A DNA stretch of 64,000 nt, from positions 1 through 64,000 of the forward strand of contig NZ_BDIR01000009.1 in NCBI RefSeq assembly GCF_001895145.1, in the 5' to 3' direction. Below are positions 55,742-64,000 of this stretch, one piece after another. A model generated the notes under the pieces. That model did not search any database. It saw nothing but the letters and a program-made list of their open reading frames with translations, and was not told the DNA's origin. This DNA comes from Arcobacter sp. LA11 (GTDB lineage Bacteria > Campylobacterota > Campylobacteria > Campylobacterales > Arcobacteraceae). Numbering within the stretch: position 1 is the first letter of the stretch; every line of letters begins with the position of its first letter. The position numbers and the translations under genes were made by a program.

Positions 55742-57964
55742 TTATACTTGAGAATAAATCTGACCAATAGAAATACCACCATCATTTAAAGGTATTTTTT
55801 TAGAGTAATAATACCTTTTATTTAAATTCTCTAATCTTTTTGTTACTAACTCTAATAAAATTTTGTTTTGAAATACTCCACCAGTTAACACAACTGCTAG
55901 GTCATCGTATTTTTGAGATATATCAACAATTAACTCTACTAAACCATTGATAAACTTAGAACAAATAATAGTTTTATTTTTGTCTTCTATAATTTCTTTT
56001 ATACATAAAGTTAAATCAACTTCTGTATCTATTATTTCAAATTTATAAAACTCTTTTATAGATTTATCATATGCCATTTCTATTTGAAGTCCTGTTTCCC
56101 CTTCATAACTTTGTAATTGTGATATTCCTGACAATGAAGCTATTGCATCAAATATCCGTCCAAGAGAGCTTGTAAGTGGTGCATTTAAACCTTTTTTCCA
56201 AACTGTATGTAAAAGTTTAATTTCACTTTGAGAAAAAGCTTTTACTGTTGGATTATCTAAATTTGAAACTTCTTCTAAAGAAAAAATATCAAATAAAATA
56301 GATAGAGCAACTCGCTTAGGCTCTTTAACTGCTTTTTCTCCACCAAGTAATTTGAAGTATTTAAAATAATTTGATCTTTCATAAGAATTATTATTTCCAA
56401 TAAAAACTTCTCCTCCCCATATATTTCCATCATCACCATATCCAGTTCCATCAAAGCAAAAAGCTAGTACTTTCTCTTTTAAATTATATTCAGCCATACA
56501 TGAAAGCATATGAGAGTAGTGATGTTGTATTTGTACTAATTCTATATTTTGAGTTTTTGCCCATTTTGTACTTTCATAACTTGGGTGTTTATCGCAAACT
56601 ATTAGATCTGGTACAAAATCATAAAATCTTTTAAAAGTTTCGATTGTTCTAGTAAAATACTCAACAGATGTTATACTTCCTAAATCTCCAATATGAGGAG
56701 ATAAAATTAAATTGTCTTCAAAAGCTAAAGCAATAGTTGATTTTTGATTAGCACCCAAGGCTAATATTTTTTTATCTAATTTCTTTTCTAACTTAAATGA
56801 AGTTGGAGCATAACCTCTTGCATTTCTTAATATAAAGAGTTCATCATTTATAACTTGAACAACAGAATCATCACATGCATTTATAATATCTCTATCAAAA
56901 TCACATACAAAATCTACAACATTTCCAAGTTTTTCAATCAACTCATCTTTAAATCTAACTATAGGTTCATTGGATAAATTTGCACTAGTCGCTACGATTG
57001 GATTATTTAGATATTTAAATAGAAGAATATGTAATGGAGTATAAGCAATGAAGCAACCTATTCTATCAATATTTGGTGCTATTAGTGAACTCAAATTTGA
57101 ATTAGTTGATTTTACTAAAGTTATAGGTTTTTCTTTTGAAGAAATTATCTCTTCTTCTTTTAAAGTTAAACTAGCAGATTCTCTTACTTGTTCAATATCT
57201 TTAAACATAACAGCAAAAGGTTTTGTAGGTCTATTTTTTCTTAATCTTAACTCTTCAATAGCTTTTGTATTTGTTGCATCACAAACTATATGAAAACCGC
57301 CCATTCCTTTTAATGCAACTATATACCCTTGATTTATTTTATTAGCAAGTTCTTTTATTGCTTCAGCATTTTCACTTAATTTATTATTACCATTATCATA
57401 TAAAGCTATCTTAGGTCCACATTTCTCACATGAAACAGGTTGTGCATGATATCTTCTATTTAAAGGATTGATATACTCTTCTTTACAATCATCACACATA
57501 ATAAATCTTGACATTGAAGTATTACATCTATCATATGGTACAGTTTCTATAATAGAGTATCTAGGACCACAATTTGTGCAGTTTGTTAAAGCATATTCAA
57601 ATCTAAAGTTTTTATCATCATTTATATCATCAATACAATCATCACAAACTGCCATATCTGGACTTATAATTGTAGATTTATTTGAAGTAGTTTGACTTTG
57701 TATTATTTCAAAAGTTTTATACTCTTTTAAATCTAATTCAAAGATTTCTATATTGTCTATTTTTGATAAAGGTGGAGGTGAAGTTTTAAGTTGGGTTAGA
57801 AAGTTTTCTATATTTTTTGATTGACCTTCAAGTGCAATATTTACACCTCTATCATCATTATTTACCCACCCATTTAAATTTTCATTTAAAGCAAGAGTAT
57901 AAACAAATGGTCTAAAGCCAACTCCTTGAACAATTCCACTTACTTGTACCTCTATACTTCTCAT
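55742..57964 (-). CDS. hypF: hydrogenase maturation carbamoyltransferase HypF
   Basis: Makes the carbamoyl group that HypE turns into cyanide. The 740-residue protein has an acylphosphatase domain (VSGIVQGVGFRPFVYTLAL), two zinc fingers (CDDCIDD...CTNCGPRYSI and CDDCKEE...CEKCGPK), a YrdC-like domain (IVALKGMGGFHIVCDATN) and a Kae1-like domain with QHHYSHMLSCM. It ends with LTGGVFQNKILLELV and KKIPLNDGGISIGQ. ATG 57964 is used; the TTG before it is unsupported. It lies nine bases after hydE. Confidence 0.96.
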   Translation of the reverse strand: MRSIEVQVSGIVQGVGFRPFVYTLALNENLNGWVNNDDRGVNIALEGQSKNIENFLTQLKTSPPPLSKIDNIEIFELDLKEYKTFEIIQSQTTSNKSTIISPDMAVCDDCIDDINDDKNFRFEYALTNCTNCGPRYSIIETVPYDRCNTSMSRFIMCDDCKEEYINPLNRRYHAQPVSCEKCGPKIALYDNGNNKLSENAEAIKELANKINQGYIVALKGMGGFHIVCDATNTKAIEELRLRKNRPTKPFAVMFKDIEQVRESASLTLKEEEIISSKEKPITLVKSTNSNLSSLIAPNIDRIGCFIAYTPLHILLFKYLNNPIVATSANLSNEPIVRFKDELIEKLGNVVDFVCDFDRDIINACDDSVVQVINDELFILRNARGYAPTSFKLEKKLDKKILALGANQKSTIALAFEDNLILSPHIGDLGSITSVEYFTRTIETFKRFYDFVPDLIVCDKHPSYESTKWAKTQNIELVQIQHHYSHMLSCMAEYNLKEKVLAFCFDGTGYGDDGNIWGGEVFIGNNNSYERSNYFKYFKLLGGEKAVKEPKRVALSILFDIFSLEEVSNLDNPTVKAFSQSEIKLLHTVWKKGLNAPLTSSLGRIFDAIASLSGISQLQSYEGETGLQIEMAYDKSIKEFYKFEIIDTEVDLTLCIKEIIEDKNKTIICSKFINGLVELIVDISQKYDDLAVVLTGGVFQNKILLELVTKRLENLNKRYYYSKKIPLNDGGISIGQIYSQV

Positions 57965-57973
57965 CAAACTCTC

Positions 57974-59629
57974 TTACTTTTGTATTGGAAAGTCCTTATT
58001 ATAGTATATTTTAAAATTTTTTGTAATAGCTTTTTTAATTAATTTATAAAATAACTCATTTGAAATCATATCTCCACATAAAGAGACTCCATCAATTTCA
58101 AACTCACTATTTACTTCATCTACAATATTTGCTAAATAGTAAGAAAAGCTTTCTACATACCCTAAACTTAACGTTTTATCATCAACTCCTGCAAGTTTAA
58201 AACTTATACCACTTTGAATAAATTTATTAATATTAAATTCTCTACTAAAAATCTTTTGAGAATCTAATAGCTTATAATCAACCCGAGGACCTTTTTCTAG
58301 AATTGCATTAGATGCATTTTCAAAAATAATATTTTTTGAACTATCATCTTTTTTTATTCCCAATATAATTGCAGCAATATTCCATAATGAAAAAATAGAA
58401 TTGTTTTTAAATTTAGAGATATCATAATTTAGTGCATTTTCATATTCATTTGGAAATTTTGTTTTATAATTTTCTATTAATTTTTTTCCTATTTCATCTT
58501 TTGAAATTTCTTCAAAAATATACTTGATTGTTTCAGGTATTTTATAATTTAATATATCAAGCATGCCATCAATCTTATTAGAATACAAACATATATTATC
58601 ATCATATTTTGTAGAACTAAAAAGGTTTAATATAGATTTATCTGATAAATTATTTTCTTCTAATAAAACCATAAATTGACCTTTTGCCTTTTCATCAAAA
58701 GTATCATATATTTCTTCTAATTTTTTATCATAGTTTTCATTTTCTAAAATCATTATTTTTGAGTCATTAATTACTATCTTTGGACTTATACTTTTAACGT
58801 CAGTACTTGTATATACTAATTCACAATCATAATCTTTAGACTCTTCATACTCAAGAAAACAAATTCCAAATCTACTTAATTCCTTGGATAAAAGATATAA
58901 AATCAAATTATTTGGATATCTAATATTGATTTTATCAATATTAAGATTATTATTATTTTTATAGACTTGATTGATATTAAAATTTACTATAGGTTTTTCT
59001 ATACTTAAAAGTGCAACTGTTTTTTCTTTTGTAGAAACAACTAACCTTGACAATTCATTTATATCTGTACAAATTATATTTGAGTCTTCATTTAATTCTT
59101 TATTTAATTTACTATAAACAAAATCACCATTAGAAGTTTTAATTTTAATTTTATTATTTTCACTTATTTTTAAGGCAAGCATTGCAAATAGTTCTTTATA
59201 GTTTTTATATTTTATTTCTTCACCATTTTTTAAAAACTTCAAATTACTTACATCACAGGTTGTACCACAAATATCACAATCGAAAAAAGGATTATAGAAG
59301 TCGGTTGATTCTTCATTTTCAATATTTACTAAACAATTTGAACAATGTGGCAGTTTTAATTCATTTAGAGTTAAGGTATAATCTTTTTTTGGTATTTCTG
59401 GTACAACTTCTAATGTAAAATTTTTTAAGAATATTGACATGGGTAACTCATTTGATAAAATATCAGATACAGTTAATAATTTTTTATCTTCATCTTCTAT
59501 ATATAAAAATATATAATTTTCATCTCTTAATATTTTATAATTAACATCTCGTTTTTTTAAAATATTATCAAGAAAAGTCACTAATGTATTATTATTTGAA
59601 AGGTATTCAAATTTATATTCTAGGACCAT
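57974..59629 (-). CDS. hydE: HydE, HypF-related protein of the quinone-reactive hydrogenase operon
   Basis: A 551-residue protein at the position of HydE in Wolinella and Helicobacter hydABCDE operons. Its role there is in hydrogenase maturation and it is not the radical-SAM HydE of [FeFe] enzymes. CSNC (96-99) and CDICG (118-122) have the same C-x2-C-x18-C-x2-CG spacing as the first HypF zinc finger. The C-terminus, LCGDMISNELFYKLI followed by IYYNKDFPIQK, lines up with LTGGVFQNKILLELV and YYYSKKIPLND of HypF. The HHxxH motif is missing. It overlaps hydD by 17 bases. Confidence 0.8.
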   Translation of the reverse strand: MVLEYKFEYLSNNNTLVTFLDNILKKRDVNYKILRDENYIFLYIEDEDKKLLTVSDILSNELPMSIFLKNFTLEVVPEIPKKDYTLTLNELKLPHCSNCLVNIENEESTDFYNPFFDCDICGTTCDVSNLKFLKNGEEIKYKNYKELFAMLALKISENNKIKIKTSNGDFVYSKLNKELNEDSNIICTDINELSRLVVSTKEKTVALLSIEKPIVNFNINQVYKNNNNLNIDKINIRYPNNLILYLLSKELSRFGICFLEYEESKDYDCELVYTSTDVKSISPKIVINDSKIMILENENYDKKLEEIYDTFDEKAKGQFMVLLEENNLSDKSILNLFSSTKYDDNICLYSNKIDGMLDILNYKIPETIKYIFEEISKDEIGKKLIENYKTKFPNEYENALNYDISKFKNNSIFSLWNIAAIILGIKKDDSSKNIIFENASNAILEKGPRVDYKLLDSQKIFSREFNINKFIQSGISFKLAGVDDKTLSLGYVESFSYYLANIVDEVNSEFEIDGVSLCGDMISNELFYKLIKKAITKNFKIYYNKDFPIQK

Positions 59630-60176
59630 GAAGAATATCCCTTTTAAATGAAATTTTTGATATCTCTTCTATTGTGATATCTTCTTTTTTTATCTTTGTT
59701 TTTATATCTAAATCTTTTAATGCTTTTATAATTGTATCTTCCATTGTAATAACAGCTTTTATAATTTCATCACTCAATTCAAATGTTGTATCATCAGCAA
59801 CTCTTTTAGGAATTACTCCTAATACATTTGTAGAAGGCAAATCACCATTCATCTTAATCATATTAAGAGTTTGAAGCATTTCAACTTCATGAGCACTTCC
59901 TTGCCAATCAATCTCATCAGGTGAATTTAAAAAGTCAAAAAAGTATACGTCACCAGCTTTTGAATTTAAAGCGTCAATACAATCAACTACAAAAACTTCA
60001 TCATATTTGATAATTTCTGGAATCAATCTTTGAGCTAAAGTTCCACCATCTAGAATACTTACACTATTTTTATCTGAAGAGAACTCATATTTTTCATCTA
60101 AATAATGAATGAAATGAGCTCCTATCCCTTCATCTTGGAATAGGATATTTCCTATTCCTAATATTAAAATGTTCAT
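59613..60176 (-). CDS. hydD: hydrogenase maturation endopeptidase HydD
   Basis: Cleaves the C-terminal extension of the large subunit once nickel is inserted. The 187-residue protein begins MNILILGIGNILFQDEGIG, with the nickel ligands Glu16, Asp68 (VVDCIDAL) and His96 (GSAHE). ATG 60176 is used because a longer frame would run into hydC. It begins one base after the hydC stop and overlaps hydE. Confidence 0.95.
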   Translation of the reverse strand: MNILILGIGNILFQDEGIGAHFIHYLDEKYEFSSDKNSVSILDGGTLAQRLIPEIIKYDEVFVVDCIDALNSKAGDVYFFDFLNSPDEIDWQGSAHEVEMLQTLNMIKMNGDLPSTNVLGVIPKRVADDTTFELSDEIIKAVITMEDTIIKALKDLDIKTKIKKEDITIEEISKISFKRDILHGPRI

Positions 60177-60177
60177 T

Positions 60178-60849
60178 CTAATCTTTCTTCTTTTTCTTAT
60201 GCCATGTATATCCACTAAATATAGCATCCATAGCACCAGATTTTCCATAAACAGAGTTAAATACTGCCATATAAATATGAATAGGAATAAACAATAAGAA
60301 AACCCACATCGTAATATGATGAACTTCTCTTACAACAGCCAAGCCACCCATCCATACTTCAAGTGGTCTTAAAATATCAAAGATCATTCCTCCAAAACCT
60401 TCATGGTACACATGCATATGAAGAATCAACCCTGTAATAGATATTACAAATAGTGTTATAAAAATCATAAAGTATGCAATAAACTGTAAAGGATTATAAA
60501 TACCCCTAGCCTCTGGATGCACACCAATTAACATATAATATTTAATTTGTTGTATCCACACTTTTGGATTTATAAAATCAAAAAATGACATTCTTTCATT
60601 TCTACTATGTCTATCAAAAATAAAAAGATAACTTTTTACCATTGTTGATGCAATTAAAATAAATCCAAAAATAATATGCCAAGCCCTCCATAAAGCATTC
60701 ATAAAATTAGTTGGTTCATTATTTACATAAGGAGTTAAAAAAGGATTTGCAATATAAAATCCAGTTACAACAAGAACTAACATTGTTACAACCCTTACCC
60801 AGTGATTAAATCTTAGAATCCCTGAAAACTCGTACTTCTTTTCAATCAT
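60178..60849 (-). CDS. hydC: NiFe hydrogenase cytochrome b subunit HydC
   Basis: Di-haem membrane cytochrome b that anchors the hydrogenase and passes electrons to the quinone pool. In 223 residues there are four main hydrophobic helices. His ligands are in RFNHWVRVVTMLVL (helix one), WRAWHIIFGFILIA, and REVHHITMWVFLLFIPIHIYMAVF. GLILHMHVYHEG is also conserved. It lies 14 bases after hydB. Confidence 0.95.
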   Translation of the reverse strand: MIEKKYEFSGILRFNHWVRVVTMLVLVVTGFYIANPFLTPYVNNEPTNFMNALWRAWHIIFGFILIASTMVKSYLFIFDRHSRNERMSFFDFINPKVWIQQIKYYMLIGVHPEARGIYNPLQFIAYFMIFITLFVISITGLILHMHVYHEGFGGMIFDILRPLEVWMGGLAVVREVHHITMWVFLLFIPIHIYMAVFNSVYGKSGAMDAIFSGYTWHKKKKKD

Positions 60850-60863
60850 TTGTTATCCTTTTT

Positions 60864-62594
60864 TTAACAACTACTACCGTAAACAGGATCAACTTTATAT
60901 GTTCCTAAATCTTTACCTTTAGTATCCATAACATGAACAGCACAAGCAATACAAGGGTCAAAACTATGAATAACTCTAATAATTTCAAGAGGTTGTGAAA
61001 TATCTTGAACTTTCATTCCAATTAGATTTGATTCATATGGACCTTTTAATCCTCTAGAATCTTCAGGTCCTGCATTCCAAGTTGAAGGAACAACAGCTTG
61101 ATAGTTTTCAACTACACCATTTTTAATTCTAATCCAATGAGATAACATTCCTCTTGGAACATCCCCAATAAATCTTCCTTTATACTCTTTATCTTTATCA
61201 ATATGATATGTAGCACAAGTATCTTGGTCAACTTTTAAATTTTCAATTAAAGTATTAAATGTTTCTAAACCATTATCAATGATTGCTTTTGTTTGTAAAG
61301 CTCTTGCAGCAGTTCTACCTAAAGTAGTAAATAATGCTTCAGTTGGTAAACCTGTAGTTGCTAAGAATTCATCTACAACTTTTTTAATTTTTTTATTTCC
61401 ACTTGCATAAGAAACTAATACAGCTGCTAAAGGACCTACTTCCATAGCTTTACCATCATATCTTGGTGATTTAATCCAAGAGTATTTACCTTTTTCATCT
61501 ACAGTTTTACTATGAATTTCTTTTCCATCAGGACCAATAGTCATATTTTCATTTAATCCAGTATATTTAGGATTTGTTTTTCCATCATATGGATGTAAAG
61601 GTTCATCATCAGCATACCAAGAATGCGTCGCTTCTTCTGTAATTAAATCTTCATTTATTGGATGAACTTTTGATAAATCTCCATTCATAATAATACCAGT
61701 ATCAAAAAGATACTCTGTTCTATTTAATTGCATCTCTTTATAAGACATGAAATTCATAGTTCCAGCTTCACTTGTAACACTAGGCTCTGTAGCAAATGCT
61801 TTTCCTGCCATTACAATATCTGCATAATATGCATGTTCAATGAAATTTGCAACTTCTTTATATTTAGTTAAATACTCACCCATTCTAGATGGATCTAATA
61901 AATCCATAATACAAGTAACACCACCAACAGTAAGACTTTGAGGATGTGGTTGTTTACCACCAAACATCGCCATAAGTTGTGCTGCTGTTCTTTGTACTTC
62001 TAGTGCTTTAAGATAATGCGAAAGTGCAATTAAATTTTGCTCAGGTGTAAGATTAAATGTTTTATGTCCCCAATATGCATTTGCAAATGGTCCAAGTTCA
62101 CCTTTATCAACAAAAGCTTTTACTCTATCTTTTACTTTTAATAAATCATTTTCACCAGTTGCAATTGGGTATTTTGTATATTTAAATGCTTCTTTTGAAG
62201 CAAGTGCAGGATCTGCATCAAGAGCAGAAACAACATCAACCCAATCAAGTCCATGTAAATGATAAAAGTGCACAACATGATCATGCATAAACAGAGCTTG
62301 GTTCATTAATGACCTAACTAGTTTTGCATTTAAAGGAGGTGTTATTTTAAGTGCATCTTCAACTGCTTCAATACCCGCTCTATAATGTGAATATGTACAT
62401 ACACCACAAATTCTTTGCATTAAAAAACCTGCATCTCTTGGGTCTCTATTTTTTACAATAGTCTCTAAACCTCTCCATAAAGTTGATGAAGAATAAGCAT
62501 TTTGAATTACATTATCTTCATCCACTTCAACTTCAATTCGTAAGTGTCCCTCAATCCTAGTAATTGGGTCAACGATTACTCTTTTATTTGCCAT
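60864..62594 (-). CDS. hydB: NiFe hydrogenase large subunit HydB
   Basis: Catalytic subunit, 576 residues. Nickel-binding Cys pairs are RICGVC (Cys63, Cys66) and DPCIACAVH (Cys548, Cys551). The usual cleavage point is after His554, which would remove a 22-residue C-terminal extension. Other group 1 text includes DPITRIEGHLRIEVEV and HVVHFYHLHGLDWVDVVSAL. It is two bases after hydA, so the subunits are coupled. Confidence 0.97.
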   Translation of the reverse strand: MANKRVIVDPITRIEGHLRIEVEVDEDNVIQNAYSSSTLWRGLETIVKNRDPRDAGFLMQRICGVCTYSHYRAGIEAVEDALKITPPLNAKLVRSLMNQALFMHDHVVHFYHLHGLDWVDVVSALDADPALASKEAFKYTKYPIATGENDLLKVKDRVKAFVDKGELGPFANAYWGHKTFNLTPEQNLIALSHYLKALEVQRTAAQLMAMFGGKQPHPQSLTVGGVTCIMDLLDPSRMGEYLTKYKEVANFIEHAYYADIVMAGKAFATEPSVTSEAGTMNFMSYKEMQLNRTEYLFDTGIIMNGDLSKVHPINEDLITEEATHSWYADDEPLHPYDGKTNPKYTGLNENMTIGPDGKEIHSKTVDEKGKYSWIKSPRYDGKAMEVGPLAAVLVSYASGNKKIKKVVDEFLATTGLPTEALFTTLGRTAARALQTKAIIDNGLETFNTLIENLKVDQDTCATYHIDKDKEYKGRFIGDVPRGMLSHWIRIKNGVVENYQAVVPSTWNAGPEDSRGLKGPYESNLIGMKVQDISQPLEIIRVIHSFDPCIACAVHVMDTKGKDLGTYKVDPVYGSSC

Positions 62595-62596
62595 GA

Positions 62597-63760
62597 TTAA
62601 TGTTCCTCATCTTCTTTTGGATTTTTTACTTTTGAAATAACTGCATGTGCAGCAATACCAATTGCAGCAGTTGTTAAAATACCAACACCAATTTTATCAG
62701 CAGTAGCATCAGCTCCACCACCACCAAATACAGTGTTATATAATTTATCAGCAACTGGTTCTTCAAGTGGCCCCATAGCATCCCAGAAGTCCGGTTCAGA
62801 ACAACCAATACAACCATGTCCTGCTTGTATTGGCCAAGAAGTATGTTGATTAAATTTATTCTTAGAACAGTTATTAAAAGTATAAGGTCCTTTACAACCT
62901 ACTTTATATAAACAGTAACCTTTTTTAGCACCTTCATCACCAAATTCTTCTACAAATTCACCTGCATCAAAATGACCTCTTCTTTCACATAAGTCATGAA
63001 TTCTTAGCCCATAAGCCCATTTTGGTCTATTATATGCATCTAGTGCGGGAAGTGTTCCATAAAGAATATAATGTAAAAGTGTACCTACAATATTTTTTTC
63101 ACTTGGAGGACAACCAGGTACATTGATTACACTTTTATTTGTAACTTTTGAAAGAGCAACTGCACCTGTTGGATTTGGTATTGCAGCTTGTACTCCACCA
63201 AACGAAGAACAGGTACCAATAGCAAAGATAGCTTTTGCATGTTCAGATGCTAATTTAGCACTATGTTCACCTGTATTACCATGTCCACCAATTGTAAGAT
63301 AGAAATCATTTTCACCACTTGGTATTCCACCCTCTACCATAAGAATATAATTACCCTTATACTTTTCAATTGCATGCTCTAAATTTTGTTCAGCTTGCCA
63401 ACCTGCACTTGCCATTAATGTTTCATGGTACTCTAATGAAATATAATCAAAAATCAATGAATCAATAGTTGGAGCATCACTTCTTAAAAGTGATTCTGAA
63501 CAACCAGTACACTCTGCCATATGTAACCAAATTATTGGCAGTCTATCACTTAATTCTGCAGCCTTCGCTACTAATGGAGTGAAGTTTCCAGGAAGTGCAA
63601 GCATTGCAGTAACTGCAGTAGCCCACTTCATAAAATCTCTTCTACTAACACCTTTTTCTTCTAAAACTGTTGGTATAGATTTTGAGTCATCTAATTTAGG
63701 AAGTTTTTCTAAATCTTCTAAACGTTTAGACAATCTGTTAAATAAATTTAAATCTTTCAC
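62597..63760 (-). CDS. hydA: NiFe hydrogenase small subunit HydA (Tat-exported, membrane-anchored)
   Basis: Iron-sulfur electron-transfer subunit, 387 residues. The Tat signal is SRRDFMKW (39-46). Proximal cluster ligands are Cys84, Cys87 (ECTGCSES), Cys184 and Cys217. Distal ligands are His255, Cys258, Cys283 and Cys289, and medial ligands are Cys298, Cys317 and Cys320. Gly86 and Gly189 replace the two extra Cys of oxygen-tolerant enzymes. A C-terminal helix is near 357-375. The start is GTG at 63760, after AAAAGGAATC; an ATG just upstream runs straight into TGA. Confidence 0.96.
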   Translation of the reverse strand: MKDLNLFNRLSKRLEDLEKLPKLDDSKSIPTVLEEKGVSRRDFMKWATAVTAMLALPGNFTPLVAKAAELSDRLPIIWLHMAECTGCSESLLRSDAPTIDSLIFDYISLEYHETLMASAGWQAEQNLEHAIEKYKGNYILMVEGGIPSGENDFYLTIGGHGNTGEHSAKLASEHAKAIFAIGTCSSFGGVQAAIPNPTGAVALSKVTNKSVINVPGCPPSEKNIVGTLLHYILYGTLPALDAYNRPKWAYGLRIHDLCERRGHFDAGEFVEEFGDEGAKKGYCLYKVGCKGPYTFNNCSKNKFNQHTSWPIQAGHGCIGCSEPDFWDAMGPLEEPVADKLYNTVFGGGGADATADKIGVGILTTAAIGIAAHAVISKVKNPKEDEEH

Positions 63761-63790
63761 ATAGATTCCTTTTCAAGATTTATATTTTTA

Positions 63791-63804
63791 TGAATAATCA
63801 TTCA
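63791..63804. promoter_or_regulatory. palindromic operator candidate, hydA-proximal
   Basis: TGAATAATCATTCA, of the form TGAAT-N4-ATTCA, 31 bases upstream of the hydA start. It runs into a (CATT)4 repeat at 63799-63814. The reverse complement of 63791-63806 recurs exactly at 63866-63881. Confidence 0.5.
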
Positions 63805-63867
63805 TTCATTCATTGAATTGTATTCTATTTAAAACAAAACAGAATTTAGTTGAGCCAAATCAACAAA

Positions 63868-63881
63868 TGAATGATTATTCA
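63868..63881. promoter_or_regulatory. palindromic operator candidate, hydA-distal
   Basis: TGAATGATTATTCA, of the form TGAAT-N4-ATTCA. It is 77 bases centre-to-centre from the proximal site. A possible minus-strand -10 box TAGAAT lies between them (63822-63827). Confidence 0.5.
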
Positions 63882-64000
63882 TTTAAATAACTGAAATATT
63901 ACATGACTTAAACTTAACTTTATATAAAATTCTAATGAAATTTTTATATTTTTATATAATAATTAAAACTTATATTTTAAAGTGGCATAAACGTGACTTT

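Noticed and set aside
57974-59629. Radical-SAM HydE of [FeFe] hydrogenase maturation
   Set aside because: No CxxxCxxC motif and no [FeFe] hydrogenase genes; the shared name is coincidence.
62597-63760. Oxygen-tolerant (group 1d) hydrogenase
   Set aside because: The small subunit has Gly at both extra-cysteine positions near the proximal cluster (CTGC and SFGG), so despite HypX it is the standard type.
1-64000. CRISPR array, tRNA or rRNA genes
   Set aside because: No regularly spaced repeats and no cloverleaf or rRNA-like conserved stretches were seen on reading both strands.

Overview
The window is AT-rich bacterial chromosome whose gene content points to the Campylobacterota, most likely an Arcobacter-like organism. 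Three things support this: a periplasmic quinone-reactive NiFe hydrogenase in the hydABCDE arrangement known from Wolinella and Helicobacter, a 395-residue DapD of the campylobacterial type, and a FlpA-like lipoprotein / long TrmB / FtsE / FtsX / EnvC-like block that follows the Campylobacter order. Inferred promoters consist mainly of a TATAAT -10 box. I see no rRNA, tRNA, CRISPR array, complete insertion sequence or prophage.

Region 1 (1-32.4 kb) is mostly housekeeping. It holds leuB (cut by the window edge) and leuD, rpoD, the hemL / ppnP / AtpI-like cluster, a TonB-like protein, an MTHFR-like protein, an orphan periplasmic propeller, speB-rodA, and divergently the rluD-like / flpA-like / trmB / ftsE / ftsX / envC-like chain with overlapping ends. 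Next come a diguanylate cyclase with a periplasmic CXXCH haem motif, dapD, priA, a lone pseudopilin, ZapA/ZapB-like coiled-coil genes, a TerB-like gene, a MarC-family gene, the livJ-livHMGF branched-chain amino acid importer, and a second membrane diguanylate cyclase.

Region 2 (32.4-37.9 kb) is a hydrogenase maturation operon transcribed leftwards: hypB-hypC-hypD-hypE-hypX-hypA. A 144-bp palindrome lies between hypD and hypE. Region 4 (55.7-64.0 kb) holds the structural and processing genes in the same direction: hydA-hydB-hydC-hydD-hydE-hypF. Both operons have copies of a palindrome of the form TGAAT-N4-ATTCA just upstream of their first gene, so one repressor may control both. HydE reads as a diverged HypF paralogue that kept a HypF-type zinc finger and C-terminal block but lost the HHxxH metal-site motif.

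Region 3 (37.9-55.7 kb) separates the two hydrogenase blocks and looks accessory. It holds an MFS permease, a DUF808 protein, a zinc-ribbon/HTH protein, a hybrid sensor kinase, and a compact set of short-chain dehydrogenase, AraC regulator, second short-chain dehydrogenase, three-CXXCH peroxidase-like cytochrome and membrane five-CXXCH cytochrome. After these come small membrane proteins, a chemoreceptor, an AAA ATPase and a coiled-coil lipoprotein. The SDR/AraC/SDR/peroxidase/multihaem set is the best candidate in the window for an undescribed redox system. Several genes, including the MFS and zinc-ribbon genes, appear to be leaderless, with a TATAAT box five or six bases before the start codon.
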